DNA from: an uncultured Gammaproteobacteria bacterium
GTDB taxonomy: Bacteria > Pseudomonadota > Gammaproteobacteria > HyVt-429
Direction: 5' to 3'
Length of the DNA: 64,000 nt
NCBI GenBank assembly: GCA_947259975.1
Contig: CAMYOD010000074.1
Coordinates: 1 to 64,000, forward strand
The notes below the pieces were generated by a model. That model worked only from the letters and a program-made list of their open reading frames with translations. It was not told where the DNA came from and made no database searches. The position numbers were made by a program, and so were the translations under genes. Positions 17,565-25,512 of this stretch are shown one piece after another. Positions within the stretch are counted from its first letter, which is position 1. Each line of letters opens with the position of its first letter.

Positions 17565-19196
17565 ATGCCTAATGGCAGATCCGTGTTTGACCGCGTCCAG
17601 CGGACCCGCGGCCTCATTTTCAGCGCCCTGCTGGCCTGGTTCATCGCCGGCGTCGATGTCGCGGCGGCCAATCCAGACACCGAGGTGCGCATCGGCGTAT
17701 TGGCCTATCGTGGCCACGACCGCGCCATGCAAATGTGGCGTCCGACCGCGCAGTACCTCAGCCGATCCATACCCGGATACGTCTTCAAGATCATTCCGCT
17801 CACCAACGACGACATCGGCCATTTCACCCAAAAAGGCATGGTCGATTTCGTGCTCACGAACCCGGCGTCCTATGCGATGCTCGAAGCCAATCATGGCATC
17901 AGTCGCCTGGCCACCTTGTTGAATCGGCAGAACGGCGGCGCCTACACGGTGTTCGGTGCGGTCATTTTCAGTCGCGCCGACCGGGACGATATTCGCGTCC
18001 TGGAGGATCTCAAGGGCAAATCCTTCATGGCGGTACATCGCAACGCCTTCGGCGGTTGGTGGATGGCCTGGCGCGAATTGCGTCGCTGGGGCATTGAACC
18101 GGACAAGGACTTTGTCGAGCTGGGGTTCGTCAAGTTTCCACAGGATCAAATCGTAGTCGCGGTGCGCGATGGGCAGGTCGATGCCGGCACAGTGCGCACC
18201 AGCGTGCTCGAGCGCATGGCCGAAGAAGGTGCAATCGATATCGGAGATTTTCGTGTCCTCAACCGGCGCACCAGCCATTCATTTCCCTACCGCCACAGCA
18301 CGGACCTGTATCCGGAGTGGCCCTTCGCCGCGGTGCGCCATGTGTCCTACGCCCTCGCCCATGATGTGGCATTGGCCTTGCTGAATGTCGCCCCGGACAG
18401 TCCCATGGCACAGGCGGCGATGATCAAGGGCTGGACCGCGCCGCTCGATTATCAGCCGGTGCATGAACTGATGCAGGAATTGAAAGTCGGCCCTTATGTC
18501 CGACTCGGCAAGGTCACCCCCGGCGCCGCGTTTGCCGAGTACTGGCAGTGGCTTGTTCTTGCCGCCGCGGTGCTGGCGGCACTCATGTTCGTGAGCGCCT
18601 ATTCCATGGGCATGACGCGACGACTCATCGCCAGCAATCGTGAACTCGAAAATGAGATCACGGTGCGCTCCGATCTCGAAGATCGGTTGCGCTACGGTGC
18701 GGTGCACGATGCGCTCACCGACCTGCCTAACCGCACCTTGCTCATCGACCGTGCACAGCACGCACTGCAAACCGCTGCGCGACAGAAACATGGCTTCGCC
18801 CTGGCAATCATCGATATCGACAATTTCAAGTCGATTAATGACGAATTGGGCCATGCGGCAGGCGACAAGCTGCTGCGCCAGGCGGCGGAAAGATTTTGTG
18901 ACAGTCTGCGCGGTATCGATACCATCGCCCGTTTAGGTAATGACGAGTTTGTCCTGCTGCTGGAAAACGTGGATGACACGAAAGTGGCCGAGGCGTTGGC
19001 GAAGAAATGTCTGCTCGCGCTGGAGGAACCCATCACCTTGCATAGTAAGCAGATTCGGGTGGGTGCCAGTATCGGTATCGCCCAGTTCCCTGCCCATGGC
19101 GAGAGCGTTGACGATCTGTTACGGCACGCGGACATTGCCATGCTGAGTGCAAAAAAGACCGGTAACAGCATCGTGGTCTACGGTAACGACGCCTGA
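17565..19196 (+). CDS. PhnD-like sensor with GGDEF domain
   Basis: 543 residues in three parts: a signal peptide or first TM; a periplasmic PhnD-type substrate-binding domain (about 38-320; VRIGVLAYRG, VDFVLTNPASYAMLE, GQVDAGTVRTSVLERM); and a TM helix (WLVLAAAVLAALMFVSAYS, about 328-346) leading to a GGDEF domain (about 385-540). The catalytic loop reads RLGNDEF rather than GGDEF, and an inhibitory-site RGID precedes it by five residues. It could sense a phosphonate- or phosphite-like ligand, or a sulfur oxyanion, and control c-di-GMP. The altered second Gly makes activity uncertain. GGAAGGGGG precedes ATG 17565. Confidence 0.85.
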   Translation: MPNGRSVFDRVQRTRGLIFSALLAWFIAGVDVAAANPDTEVRIGVLAYRGHDRAMQMWRPTAQYLSRSIPGYVFKIIPLTNDDIGHFTQKGMVDFVLTNPASYAMLEANHGISRLATLLNRQNGGAYTVFGAVIFSRADRDDIRVLEDLKGKSFMAVHRNAFGGWWMAWRELRRWGIEPDKDFVELGFVKFPQDQIVVAVRDGQVDAGTVRTSVLERMAEEGAIDIGDFRVLNRRTSHSFPYRHSTDLYPEWPFAAVRHVSYALAHDVALALLNVAPDSPMAQAAMIKGWTAPLDYQPVHELMQELKVGPYVRLGKVTPGAAFAEYWQWLVLAAAVLAALMFVSAYSMGMTRRLIASNRELENEITVRSDLEDRLRYGAVHDALTDLPNRTLLIDRAQHALQTAARQKHGFALAIIDIDNFKSINDELGHAAGDKLLRQAAERFCDSLRGIDTIARLGNDEFVLLLENVDDTKVAEALAKKCLLALEEPITLHSKQIRVGASIGIAQFPAHGESVDDLLRHADIAMLSAKKTGNSIVVYGNDA

Positions 19197-19267
19197 CGGC
19201 GGGTGCGGCAGAAGCACGAGCGCCCGCCGCAGAGTCGATTTGGCTTCGGGCCCTTGTCCGGGTGACC

Positions 19268-19459
19268 CTAACCGGATGTGGATTGCTTACGCAGCAGTGC
19301 GTCACGGGCAGCACTGAAGCCGGTGCGAGACGCTGGTGCTTCATCAGCGGCCGCCACGGCGGGCATCAAGGCAGGCTCGATCGCGGCATAGGATGAAGCG
19401 TCTTCGTTCTGATCACGCAGCATGTCGACGAAGCCGGCGTAGTTGATGGTATTTTTCAT
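19268..19459 (-). CDS. small acidic hypothetical protein
   Basis: 63 residues from ATG 19459, with GGGAG 8 bp upstream; the frame extends to 19483. The product (MKNTINYAGFVDMLRDQNED..., then an Ala-rich stretch and FSAARDALLRKQ) has no TM segment or known motif. It is antiparallel to both neighbours in a 541-bp space between signalling genes. It is compact, with a good ribosome binding site, so I keep it, but coding is unproven. Confidence 0.4.
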   Translation of the reverse strand: MKNTINYAGFVDMLRDQNEDASSYAAIEPALMPAVAAADEAPASRTGFSAARDALLRKQSTSG

Positions 19460-19737
19460 GGTCTGGTCTCCCGGGCTGGACATTGAATCGAAGGTGTCTG
19501 GTATCCGTATTTCAACAATCGTGCCAGCCGTGCGACCCCCCTGCCGATCTTCCTAACCCACTGAAAAAAAGGGAAATTGGGCGCGTGCCGGGATGCCGCT
19601 GGGTGGACCGCACGCCGGCGCCTGCACCACCGTGTCGCAGCAGCGGCGACGCCTGCCCACGCATAGGTCACCCCCGCCACCTCAAGTTCCGGCACCCGCG
19701 CCCGATAGCTGGAAATAGGACCTCACAGGGCGTGTAA

Positions 19738-20790
19738 ATGCCGACAATGAATGCGACGAATTCCGCGGCGCGGGCCGATGCCCCGGTACATGCGCTAAAT
19801 CTGCTGATCTGCGACGACTCCGAGTTCGCACGGCGCCAGATCGCCCGCGCCCTGCCGGACTACTGGGCAGTCAACATCGGTTATGCCGACGGCGGTCAGG
19901 CCTGTCTCGATGCAATTCGTGCCGGCCAGGCGGATGTTCTGTTTCTCGATCTGAACATGCCCGGCATGGATGGCTACGAGGTATTGGAGACCATCCGCCG
20001 GGAAGATTTGCCCGTGCTGGTGGTCGTCGTGTCCGCCGATGTGCAACCGCAGGCGCGCGAACGCGTGCGTCAGCTGGGCGCGCTGGATTTTCTCCGCAAG
20101 CCGGTGGACGGTGTCGAGGTTGAAGCACTATTTACCCGCTACGGGATCGATGTCGAAGAACGTTCTGCTCCTGCGACACCGGTCCAATTCAATGGTGAGG
20201 TAACACTGCTCGACGGGACCCGGGAAATCGCCAACACGGCGTTGGGCCACGCCGCCGACCGGCTCGCGCGCCTGCTCGACGTATTCATCCGCATGCCGGT
20301 GCCCGGTGTCAGCATGCTGGTGCCCACCGACCTGCAGATGACCCTCGCGCAAGCGAACGGCGAGGCGGCAAAACATGTGGTTTGTCAGGGATTCGCCGGC
20401 AATGGTCTGCACGGTGAAGCGCTGATGGTGTTTCCCGAGTCCGACCTGGTGCGCATGGCAGCCCTGATGCGCGGCGATGATATGCAGACGGACGTCGATG
20501 CCACGGAGGTGTTGCTGGAAACCGCCGGCATCGTAATCGGTGCATGCCTGAATGGTATTACTGCGCAGCTGAATGTGCGTCGTTTAAATCTTGGCCAGCC
20601 CGTGGTGCTGGGACGGGAGCAGCGCATCGAGGAATTAATCCGCCGCGGCGCCACGCGCTGGGAAAATGCGCTCGCCATTGAAATGACCCTGGAGGTGGAG
20701 AAGCGGGATATTCGCTGGGATCTGTTGCTGTTGTTACAGGAAGAGTCCCTGCCGCCTTTGCAGGAAACCCTGAACCTGCTTCTGGACTAG
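19738..20790 (+). CDS. response regulator with CheC/CheX-like phosphatase domain
   Basis: 350 residues. The REC domain (about 20-135) has the acidic pair in ICDDSEFARR, the phospho-acceptor Asp in VLFLDLNMPGMDG and the Lys in LRKPVDG. A linker leads to a CheC-like region (about 160-350) with NTALGHAADRLARLLD and LLETAGIVIGACLNGI, echoing the two phosphatase motifs of CheC. It ends 4 bp before a PAS-GGDEF gene, so it probably forms a two-gene signalling unit. No chemotaxis cluster is near, and the partner kinase is not in the window. Confidence 0.82.
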   Translation: MPTMNATNSAARADAPVHALNLLICDDSEFARRQIARALPDYWAVNIGYADGGQACLDAIRAGQADVLFLDLNMPGMDGYEVLETIRREDLPVLVVVVSADVQPQARERVRQLGALDFLRKPVDGVEVEALFTRYGIDVEERSAPATPVQFNGEVTLLDGTREIANTALGHAADRLARLLDVFIRMPVPGVSMLVPTDLQMTLAQANGEAAKHVVCQGFAGNGLHGEALMVFPESDLVRMAALMRGDDMQTDVDATEVLLETAGIVIGACLNGITAQLNVRRLNLGQPVVLGREQRIEELIRRGATRWENALAIEMTLEVEKRDIRWDLLLLLQEESLPPLQETLNLLLD

Positions 20791-20794
20791 CGCC

Positions 20795-21772
20795 ATGGGT
20801 ACGGACCGGGAACTGCTCAACGAACTGCACTGGTTGATGGACATCATCCAGTCCGTCGACGTGGGTGTGGTGGTCGTGGACGAGGTTCTGGAGGTGCAGG
20901 TATGGAATAACTTTATGGAAAGCCACAGTGATCTGGGCGCCGGCGATGTTATCGGTAAGCTGCTGTTCGAGCGGATCCCCGACCTGCCCGCGGCGTGGTT
21001 GACGCCGAAATTGAAGACCGTATTTGAACTCAAGATCCGCGAGTTTATGAGCTGGGAGCAGCGCCCCTACCTGTTTCGGTTTCAGAGTTACCGGCCGTTC
21101 ACCGGTATCGCGGAGCACATGTACCAGAACGTGGCCCTCATTCCGTTGACCTCCATCGACGGCGCGGTGCATCACGTCGCAATCGTGGTCTACGACGTCA
21201 CGGACACCGCGGTGAACCGTCTGAGCCTGCAGCAGGCGAACCAGAGTCTCAGGGACCTGAGTCGGACCGACGCCCTGACCCAACTCCACAACCGGGGTTA
21301 TTGGGAGGAGTGTCTGGTGCGCGAAATCGGCCGCGTGCGACGTACCAAGCAACCGGCCACCCTGGCGATGTTCGATATCGATCACTTCAAGAAGATCAAC
21401 GACACCTATGGTCATCAGGCGGGTGATGCGGTCATTCAGGCGGTGGCCGACACCTTGCGCGAGAATTCCCGCACCACGGATATTCCCGGGCGCTATGGCG
21501 GAGAGGAGTTTGGCGTCATTCTCATCGATACCGAAGCCTCGCCGTCGCTGATCTTCGCCGAGCGCCTGCGCGCCGCTATGGAGCAGTGTGAGGTGGTCTA
21601 CGAAGGTCAGGCCATACAATTCACGATCAGTATCGGTATTGCCGGACTGGGCGAGGACATGCAGGAGGCGGCGCAATGGTTGCAGGCCGCGGACGGTGCG
21701 CTCTATGAGGCCAAGCATGCCGGGCGCAATCGCGTCGTGACCTATCGCGCCGACATGGAGCCGGCGGCCTGA
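20795..21772 (+). CDS. PAS-GGDEF diguanylate cyclase
   Basis: 325 residues, cytoplasmic. A PAS-like sensor domain (about 8-130; SVDVGVVVVDEVLEVQVWN) is followed by a short coiled linker (SLQQANQSLRDLSRTD) and a complete GGDEF domain: FDIDHFKKINDTYGH and RYGGEEF, with an inhibitory-site RTTD five residues before GGEEF. All catalytic residues are present, so it should make c-di-GMP with product inhibition. It is co-transcribed with the REC-CheC gene just upstream, which probably tunes it. Confidence 0.9.
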   Translation: MGTDRELLNELHWLMDIIQSVDVGVVVVDEVLEVQVWNNFMESHSDLGAGDVIGKLLFERIPDLPAAWLTPKLKTVFELKIREFMSWEQRPYLFRFQSYRPFTGIAEHMYQNVALIPLTSIDGAVHHVAIVVYDVTDTAVNRLSLQQANQSLRDLSRTDALTQLHNRGYWEECLVREIGRVRRTKQPATLAMFDIDHFKKINDTYGHQAGDAVIQAVADTLRENSRTTDIPGRYGGEEFGVILIDTEASPSLIFAERLRAAMEQCEVVYEGQAIQFTISIGIAGLGEDMQEAAQWLQAADGALYEAKHAGRNRVVTYRADMEPAA

Positions 21773-22169
21773 ACCGCGGCGTCGCGCCTTAACGAGATCG
21801 ACAACGGCACGGTTTTCCCGCTTGTCACGCGCCGCCGCCAGCCCCGCCGCCGGCGCTTGAGACATCCTCCCCGCTCATTGCGCGCCGCCTGCACCCTCAC
21901 CGCGCTTAATTTCGCGGGACCTCCCTGTCCCGCTCAAATCGTGGCCGTTCGCTCTGCTGTACCTGCGCCGCGAACGGCCAGACGACGCTTGGCGGGGGTC
22001 CAGCCGGCGCTTGAGATTCTTAGCCATATATCCTGTGCCGAACGACGCTTGGCGGTGCCGCCGCCGGCACGAGCGGCACACTGTGCCGCGACCACAGGGC
22101 CCGCCTACTTGAAATCGGACGGCCGCCACCCGTAGACTGACCCCATCGTTTTCCAAGCAAATTTTTTCG
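21773..22169. other. non-coding spacer with short direct and inverted repeats
   Basis: 397 bp without a convincing gene. It holds two 14-bp direct repeats, GCCGGCGCTTGAGA at 21849 and 22003 and ACGACGCTTGGCGG at 21982 and 22042. A 10-bp inverted repeat (TGGCCGTTCG 21942-21951, CGAACGGCCA 21971-21980) forms a stem with a 19-nt loop. These could be repeat remnants or a structured leader for the downstream pair. Confidence 0.45.
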
Positions 22170-22589
22170 ATGAGCACACATGAGTTTGCGATGCGCTTTG
22201 CGTGTCGTTATCGGGATAGTGAAAATTCAGTCGCGCAGTTGAACGTCGAACATCTTGTGGACAATGAGTGGCAGGTCTTCGATCTCAACGCCGAATCGCC
22301 GGGCTTTTCCATCTTCGTCTATGCCATTTTGAATTGCCAGCATCTGTACTGCCGCACCAACGCGGCGGAGCGGGGGCTGGTGTTCGAGCGCGCGCAAGGC
22401 GAGATTGCATTGGCCGCGGATGAAGACTGGCGTCTACAAAAGGTGCATGTCGACGTGGAGGCGCAATTGAGGACGGGCCAGGCATCCGATGACGATGTCG
22501 CCTTCATCATCGAGCGTATGAAGCAGTGCCCGGTGTCGCGGAATCTCAATGAGATCTCCGACGCCAAGACGACGTTACAATTCCTATGA
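22170..22589 (+). CDS. OsmC-like protein
   Basis: 139 residues. Two cysteine regions fit the OsmC/Ohr fold: ILNCQHLYCRTNAAERGLVFE (about 58-78) and MKQCPVSRNLNEI (about 115-127). In the middle, KVHVDVEAQLRTGQASDDDVAFIIERM matches the usual helix before the second Cys. OsmC/Ohr proteins reduce organic hydroperoxides; many relatives are of unknown role. It overlaps the next gene by ATGA, so it is translationally coupled to the SagB-type protein. Confidence 0.75.
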   Translation: MSTHEFAMRFACRYRDSENSVAQLNVEHLVDNEWQVFDLNAESPGFSIFVYAILNCQHLYCRTNAAERGLVFERAQGEIALAADEDWRLQKVHVDVEAQLRTGQASDDDVAFIIERMKQCPVSRNLNEISDAKTTLQFL

Positions 22590-23293
22590 CGCGCCTGGCG
22601 GGCTGTCGACACAAAGCGGTGTCCGGAATGGTCGCGCAGTGTGTCGGCATTGCTAGCCTTATATGCAGTGCCGCCATAGCCGCATCACCCGCAGCGCCGC
22701 TCATACCGCTGCCCGCGCCTGCGCTCGCGGGTGCCGTGTCGGTGGAGCAGGCACTGGCGCAGCGCCGTTCGGTACGCGACTTCCATGCCGGACCCTTATC
22801 GCAGACCGAACTGGGTCAGCTGCTGTGGGCGGCGCAAGGCATTACCCATCCCCGCGGCCTGCGTACCGCCCCGTCCGCGGGTGCGCTGTACCCGCTCGAA
22901 GTCTATTTGGTTGCCGGCGAGGTCGAAGGACTGGCCGCGGCTGTTTACCATTACCGACCGGACGGACATGGCCTTGCCAAGATTGCCGACGGGGATCGCC
23001 GCCGCCCCTTGTCGCGTGCCGCACACCTGCAATCATGGATACGCGATGCCGGTGTGGTCATTGTATTGGCCGCGGAATTCAAACGTACGACGCGCAAATA
23101 CGGCAAACGCGGTACTCGCTATGTGCACATGGAGGTCGGCCACGCCGCGGAAAACCTGTTGCTGCAAGCCGCAGTGCTCGGGTTGGGAGCCGTGCCGGTC
23201 GGCGCCTTTGCCGATCGCGAAGTCGCCGAGGTTGTAGCGCTGCCGGACAAAATCGAACCGCTAATGTTGCTGCCCGTAGGCAGGAAACAGTGA
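22586..23293 (+). CDS. SagB-type nitroreductase-family oxidoreductase
   Basis: 235 residues. An N-terminal hydrophobic stretch (about 14-33) suggests export or a membrane anchor. The nitroreductase/SagB domain follows: VEQALAQRRSVRDF (FMN phosphate contact), LGQLLWAAQGIT, RTAPSAGALYPLEVYLV, HMEVGHAAENLLLQAAVLGLGAVPVGAF. SagB-type enzymes oxidise azoline rings or reduce nitro and quinone compounds with FMN; no peptide-toxin genes are nearby. It is coupled to the OsmC-like gene, suggesting a redox or detoxification pair. An exported FMN enzyme would be unusual, so the true start may be internal. Confidence 0.82.
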   Translation: MTRLAGCRHKAVSGMVAQCVGIASLICSAAIAASPAAPLIPLPAPALAGAVSVEQALAQRRSVRDFHAGPLSQTELGQLLWAAQGITHPRGLRTAPSAGALYPLEVYLVAGEVEGLAAAVYHYRPDGHGLAKIADGDRRRPLSRAAHLQSWIRDAGVVIVLAAEFKRTTRKYGKRGTRYVHMEVGHAAENLLLQAAVLGLGAVPVGAFADREVAEVVALPDKIEPLMLLPVGRKQ

Positions 23294-23508
23294 GGTGTCT
23301 GCCAAGGGTGCGCGGTAATGGGTGCGCAGTCGGTGAGCCCATAGCCCCTGCATCTCGCATGCCTCTCGACAGGGAGGTAGCCGGTTTTTTTCAGACTCCA
23401 CTTGGCGAAGCCGGCGTCACTGATTGCGCATCACGGGCAAAGGAATCCGGTTTTTGCCGGCGACACATCATGATATAACAAAGGGTAACGATTCGGAGGA
23501 GGGTGTGA

Positions 23509-24096
23509 ATGAAGTACGTGGCTATGGTTCTGATGTTATTCGGTGCGGTTTCGCTTGCGGCCTGCAATAGCAAGGATAAGGGTAACACCAGCACGGGCGC
23601 TGGCGGCACGACAACGGCGCCCGCACCCAGTCCGACACCCACCCCGACACCGACCCCAACGCCCACCCCGGCACCCGACCCCGGGCCGTCGAGTTTCGCC
23701 GGCACCTACAACGGCACCGTGACCCTGACAGTCAGCGGGTTGGGGCTGTCGGAAACAATCACCGAGCCCTTCAGCGTCACCATTGACGGTTCCGGCACTG
23801 TATTTATCGACGGCACACCGGTGGGACAGCTGAGCGGTTCGAGTTTTACCGTCAGCGCCACGGAAACGGTAACGGAGGAAGGTGTCACCTGTAGCGGCAC
23901 CGTGACCATTAGCGGGAACATCAGCGGCGACACCATCAACGGCACGATCAGCAGCAACAACCTGACCTGCAACGGCCTGCCCGTGTCCGCGACCGGATCG
24001 TTCAGCGCTACGCGCGGTGTCGGCACCCAGTCGTTCGGCGCCGGGCCGCTCGCACCGGCGGCGAAGGGCACGGCGCGGATGTTACGCAGCCGTTAG
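23509..24096 (+). CDS. lipoprotein with Pro/Thr-rich linker
   Basis: 195 residues. Lipobox LAAC with Cys at 19, then a flexible linker with a run of Pro-Thr pairs (about 40-55) and a Thr/Ser/Gly-rich beta domain (about 60-180, ending near a Cys pair) with no recognised family. GGAGGAGG precedes ATG 23509. The Pro-Thr run is encoded by a short tandem CCNACN repeat that could vary in length. It is convergent with the cytochrome-maturation genes and probably sits in the outer membrane facing the periplasm or the surface. Confidence 0.75.
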   Translation: MKYVAMVLMLFGAVSLAACNSKDKGNTSTGAGGTTTAPAPSPTPTPTPTPTPTPAPDPGPSSFAGTYNGTVTLTVSGLGLSETITEPFSVTIDGSGTVFIDGTPVGQLSGSSFTVSATETVTEEGVTCSGTVTISGNISGDTINGTISSNNLTCNGLPVSATGSFSATRGVGTQSFGAGPLAPAAKGTARMLRSR

Positions 24097-24112
24097 ACTG
24101 CGGCCGGCCCTG

Positions 24113-24703
24113 CTATTGTGCGACCGTCGCGGAGCTGTCGTTGTCCGGGTCGGTCCGGCCGTCGGGCGGTAGCGGGCCGGAATCCCACTCCCATAGGGCG
24201 GCTCGCGCACGTCGCACGAAGCGGTCGTCACCATCGGCCAGATGGATGTATGCTCGCATGGCGCCACGTGCGGCGGCGCGGTCGCCCAATGCCTCACTGG
24301 CCACGGCCAGGCCGTAGTAGGCGTTGGTCTGGGTGCGGCGGAGGTCGAGAGCGGCAAGGAAAAAGTCCCGTGCCGTCGCGAAACGTTCCAGGCCGAGCAT
24401 GGCGAAACCCATATTGCTGTGGGCTTCGGGCATTTGCGGCGCAAACTCCAGCACCCGGTGCAGGGCAGCGACCGCGTGATCGTATTCGCGGGCATGCAGC
24501 ATCACCACGGCCTGTGCGAAGCGTTGACGCACTTCCCTGTCATGGGCAGGGGGAATGTCCTGCCCCGACACCGCGACAGACTGCGGAGCATAATTATAGG
24601 TATGCAGAATGTTCGGTGCGCGGGAGAGGAGGTAGCCCAGTACCCCGATGCCGATCACGGCCAGGATGATGACATGCCGCCTTAGATCCCGCCGCCGGAT
24701 CAC
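24113..24703 (-). CDS. membrane-anchored TPR protein
   Basis: 196 residues from GTG 24703, which overlaps the CcsA stop (ATGTGA). One TM segment (VIILAVIGIGVLGYLL, about 9-24) anchors a periplasmic domain with about three TPR-like repeats (about 70-170; EYDHAVAALHRVLEFAPQMPEAHSNMG, RFATARDFFLAALDL). Position directly after resB and ccsA suggests a role like CcmI/CycH: holding apocytochromes for heme attachment. This is inferred from context. Confidence 0.75.
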   Translation of the reverse strand: MIRRRDLRRHVIILAVIGIGVLGYLLSRAPNILHTYNYAPQSVAVSGQDIPPAHDREVRQRFAQAVVMLHAREYDHAVAALHRVLEFAPQMPEAHSNMGFAMLGLERFATARDFFLAALDLRRTQTNAYYGLAVASEALGDRAAARGAMRAYIHLADGDDRFVRRARAALWEWDSGPLPPDGRTDPDNDSSATVAQ

Positions 24704-25512
24704 ATCGCCCCCTTGTGCGGCGCCACGCTGACGAAGGGCACCCCGAAGAAGGTGAGGAAGGCCAGACCAAATACACCGATCACCAACGACCAACCGGCCG
24801 CCTGCGGCAGCCGGCTGAATGTCACCCGCAGATGCAGAGTAATGGCGAGTGCGCACCAGGTCAGCAGGGACCAGGTTTCCAGGGGATCCCAGGCCCAATA
24901 ACGTCCCCAGGCATCCTGTGCCCAGGCGGCGCCGGCGATCAACATCAGGCTGTGAAACACGAATGCCAGCATCATCAATCGCCATACCGCGCGGTCGGCG
25001 GCAACCACATTGTCCTCGCGACACCACCAGTTGCTGTGCCGCAGGCGCAACAACAGTATGGTCGCCAGTCCCACCGCCGCGACACAGACACCGAGAAACA
25101 GTTTTCCCACTGTCACATGGGCCCACAGCCAGGCATTGTGGTAGGTCGGCGGCAGCGGTGTTTCGGTGGTCGGCGCCGCCAGGGCCCAGGCCGCCAGGAC
25201 GAGCAGGATGCAGTAGACCGTGGCGATGCCGTGGCGCACCGCCGGCACCCACAACGCGGCGACGAGGTAAACCAGGCCAATACTGAACACATTGCTCAGC
25301 AGAATTTCGAACATGGTGACGAACGGGCCGTGACCAATGCGTATCCAACGCAGTGCGATCGCGACGGCGAGCAGGGCCGTCACGAAGCCCAACAATAACA
25401 GCGCATGGCGCTCGTACTCATGATGCAGTACGCCCCAGACGCCGAGGAGGCTGTACAGGGTACCGGCGGCAAGCAGCGTGACCGTGACCTGCATGATTGT
25501 CATTTCAGGCAT
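24700..25512 (-). CDS. ccsA: cytochrome c biogenesis protein CcsA (system II heme handling)
   Basis: 270 residues, about eight TM helices. The WWD domain reads WAQDAWGRYWAWDPLETWSLLTW (about 198-220), the heme-handling signature of CcsA/CcmC/CcmF. Conserved His residues flank it (WAHVTVG about 128, FHSLMLIAG about 187). With ResB it forms the heme export and attachment complex of system II. It overlaps resB by 8 bp. It lies at the 3' end of the multiheme cytochrome run, so this maturation pair is probably co-expressed with its substrates. Confidence 0.9.
   Translation of the reverse strand: MPEMTIMQVTVTLLAAGTLYSLLGVWGVLHHEYERHALLLLGFVTALLAVAIALRWIRIGHGPFVTMFEILLSNVFSIGLVYLVAALWVPAVRHGIATVYCILLVLAAWALAAPTTETPLPPTYHNAWLWAHVTVGKLFLGVCVAAVGLATILLLRLRHSNWWCREDNVVAADRAVWRLMMLAFVFHSLMLIAGAAWAQDAWGRYWAWDPLETWSLLTWCALAITLHLRVTFSRLPQAAGWSLVIGVFGLAFLTFFGVPFVSVAPHKGAM

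Noticed and set aside
23625-23680. Tandem CCNACN repeats as a possible CRISPR or satellite
   Set aside because: They are in frame and encode the Pro-Thr linker of a lipoprotein; unit is 6 bp with no spacers.
24703-25348. Upstream extension of the TPR gene frame through ccsA
   Set aside because: The extension is out of frame with a clear CcsA; the GTG start overlapping the ccsA stop is the natural beginning.
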